From positions 1 through 37,154 of the forward strand of contig JAISJL010000028.1 in the NCBI GenBank assembly GCA_031261545.1: a stretch of DNA of 37,154 bases. Reading direction: 5' to 3'. The position numbers were made by a program, and so were the translations under genes. This document shows, piece after piece, positions 36,201-37,154 of the stretch (its first letter is position 1; every line of letters begins with the position of its first letter). Source of the stretch: Candidatus Nomurabacteria bacterium. Its GTDB lineage: Bacteria; Patescibacteriota; Saccharimonadia; Saccharimonadales; Saccharimonadaceae. The notes beneath the pieces were generated by a model. The model was not told the DNA's origin. It searched no databases and was given only the letters and a program-made list of their open reading frames with translations.

Positions 36201-37154
36201 GTGAAAAAAGTGGGGCAAAGTAAGCAGGATAAAGCAAAACGACGCAATCTGAAGCGACGGCTGTTTATACGGCGAGCGCGAAAATATTGGCTGAACAAAC
36301 GCCAGTCCATCTTGACCAACGTGTTTTTGGTCTGTTTGTCGGGTTTGGTGGTGCTTTTGGCGATTCTCGGCGTGGGTTGGGTTTCGGGCGGCGAGATGGC
36401 GCTAGTGGAGCAGGCTTCACAGATGTCGCTGGGACGAGTCTTTTCGGGAGAACTGGTCAACTGGACATACGTTTTGCTGGCTAAGGGAATTTTTGCGATT
36501 TTTGGGCTCGGTTTTTGGGCGATTAAACTGCCGAATTTGCTAATTGCCATCGGTTGTTTATGGCTGTTTAACAGCGTGGCGCGACAATGGCTTTCGCGAT
36601 CTGTGGCAAACTTAACAACCTTGCTGTTTGCAACGGGGATTGGCTTTTTGACCTCAGCTTTGACGGCCGATGGTTCGATTTTGTATATTTTATATCCGTT
36701 GCTAATCTTTTGGCTGATAAACAAGATCTCTTTGGCCGACCGCAAGCAGCCATTTATCATTGCGCTATTTGTGGTGGGTGCTGTGGCGGTTTATACACCA
36801 TATATGGTGTTAATCTTGGCTCTGGCGGTTTTGGCGTCGTTTTGGCACCCGAAAACACGATTCTTCTTTGCCCAAGCGGAGAAAAATACCTTTTTTATTG
36901 GTTTGATTACGACAGTGGCGATTTTGCTGCCGCTGATTATCACGATATTCTTTGAGCCTTTGATCCTGAAAACATTATTTTTGCCAGTTGACTTTGCGCA
37001 CTCTTTTACCAATCTGGGGCAAACCATGTTGAGCAGCATCATTGCTTTTCGTTCTGGGTTCTTCGAAGGGCATTTGACGCCATTATTTGATCTGGCGACT
37101 TTCGGACTGTTTATCTTGGGCATGGGTCAGGTGATCCGTAATCGATATTCTTAT
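36201..37154 (+). CDS. Multi-pass membrane protein, possibly a GT-C glycosyltransferase (5' part)
   Basis: A frame from GTG 36201 stays open for 318 codons to the window edge. GAGGGGG at 36188-36194 provides a ribosome-binding site. The first 40 residues are strongly basic and cytoplasmic (KKVGQSKQDKAKRRNLKRR), followed by a transmembrane helix at about 42-65, a loop ending SLGRVFSGELVNW, and about seven further hydrophobic segments. The layout (helix 1, long first loop with acidic residues, many helices) is that of PMT/ArnT/GT39-type enzymes using polyprenyl-phosphate sugars, but the first loop lacks a clear DD/DE motif; Glu in GGEMAL is the nearest. Truncated by the window, so the call is tentative. 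Confidence 0.7.
   Translation, partial: MKKVGQSKQDKAKRRNLKRRLFIRRARKYWLNKRQSILTNVFLVCLSGLVVLLAILGVGWVSGGEMALVEQASQMSLGRVFSGELVNWTYVLLAKGIFAIFGLGFWAIKLPNLLIAIGCLWLFNSVARQWLSRSVANLTTLLFATGIGFLTSALTADGSILYILYPLLIFWLINKISLADRKQPFIIALFVVGAVAVYTPYMVLILALAVLASFWHPKTRFFFAQAEKNTFFIGLITTVAILLPLIITIFFEPLILKTLFLPVDFAHSFTNLGQTMLSSIIAFRSGFFEGHLTPLFDLATFGLFILGMGQVIRNRYSY

Noticed and set aside
35897-36760. 287-codon minus-strand frame
   Set aside because: Antisense to the end of tig and the basic N terminus of the membrane protein. No recognisable domain and no ribosome-binding site.
1-37154. CRISPR array, prophage or integrated element
   Set aside because: No regularly spaced repeats, cas, integrase, terminase or transposase genes were seen; repeats are isolated palindromes.
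1-37154. Recoded UGA (genetic code 25) as in Gracilibacteria
   Set aside because: Several genes, including ftsE, end properly at TGA in typical overlaps, and core proteins read full length under the standard bacterial code.

Overview
The window looks like core chromosome from a Patescibacteria (CPR) bacterium, most probably Saccharibacteria (TM7). The reasons are dense packing of short housekeeping genes with tiny or overlapping junctions, a compact gene set without biosynthetic operons, trimmed family members (a 120-residue TsaB), and TGA used as an ordinary stop, which argues against the UGA-recoded Gracilibacteria and Absconditabacteria. This assignment is inference from gene content and style. 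No rRNA, tRNA, transposase, integrase, CRISPR array or phage structural gene was seen.

Layout. 1-1465: 3' part of a UvrD-type helicase fused to a RecB-like nuclease. 1466-2454: no large gene; a long palindrome, then a consensus promoter, a possible 66-codon ORF and about 400 nt of highly structured, unidentified RNA. 2455-4391: ftsE-ftsX. 4392-4666: compound palindromic repeats. 4667-7023: S41 peptidase, receiver protein and pyrH. 7024-7398: terminators and two minus-strand promoters predicting a small RNA or microprotein. 7399-8186: tsaE-tsaB. 8193-11842 (minus): a cytoplasmic GH97 alpha-glucosidase, a degenerate NAD(P)HX-dehydratase-like protein and holA. 11843-12373: an orphan promoter and a truncated NYN gene. 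12374-18209: gpmI, FAD-linked oxidase, second receiver protein, RsuA/RluB-type pseudouridine synthase and der. 18298-25922 (minus): lipoprotein, pth, polyisoprenyl-type GT2, a heterodimeric ABC exporter and gltX. 25940-28686: Nudix hydrolase, GT4 and tgt, overlapping. 28825-31830: metallopeptidase/VWA protein, a two-module unknown protein and a MoxR-like AAA+ ATPase. 32020-34678 (minus): cysS and an AI-2E-family permease. 34916 to end: trigger factor and the start of a multi-pass membrane protein.

Two themes cut across the window. First, many genes appear to be leaderless: a TTGnnn-N17-TATAAT-type promoter ends only 6 to 9 nt before the start codon (ftsE, S41 peptidase, tsaE, holA, GH97, der, GT2, ABC subunit 1, gltX, Nudix, permease, trigger factor). 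Others carry a strong AGGAGG site. Second, palindromic elements of at least two families sit between genes, and one copy lies in frame inside cysS, recalling Rickettsia palindromic elements.

The genes serve cell division and envelope work (FtsEX, S41 peptidase, lipoprotein, glycosyltransferases, ABC exporter), translation and tRNA modification (TsaE/TsaB, GltX, CysS, Tgt, Pth, Der, pseudouridine synthase, trigger factor), replication and repair (HolA, helicase-nuclease) and limited carbon metabolism (GpmI, GH97, FAD oxidase). The most novel candidates are the structured RNA at 1.7-2.4 kb, the minus-strand small RNA at 7.1-7.3 kb, the in-frame palindromic insertion in cysS and the AAA+/VWA operon.
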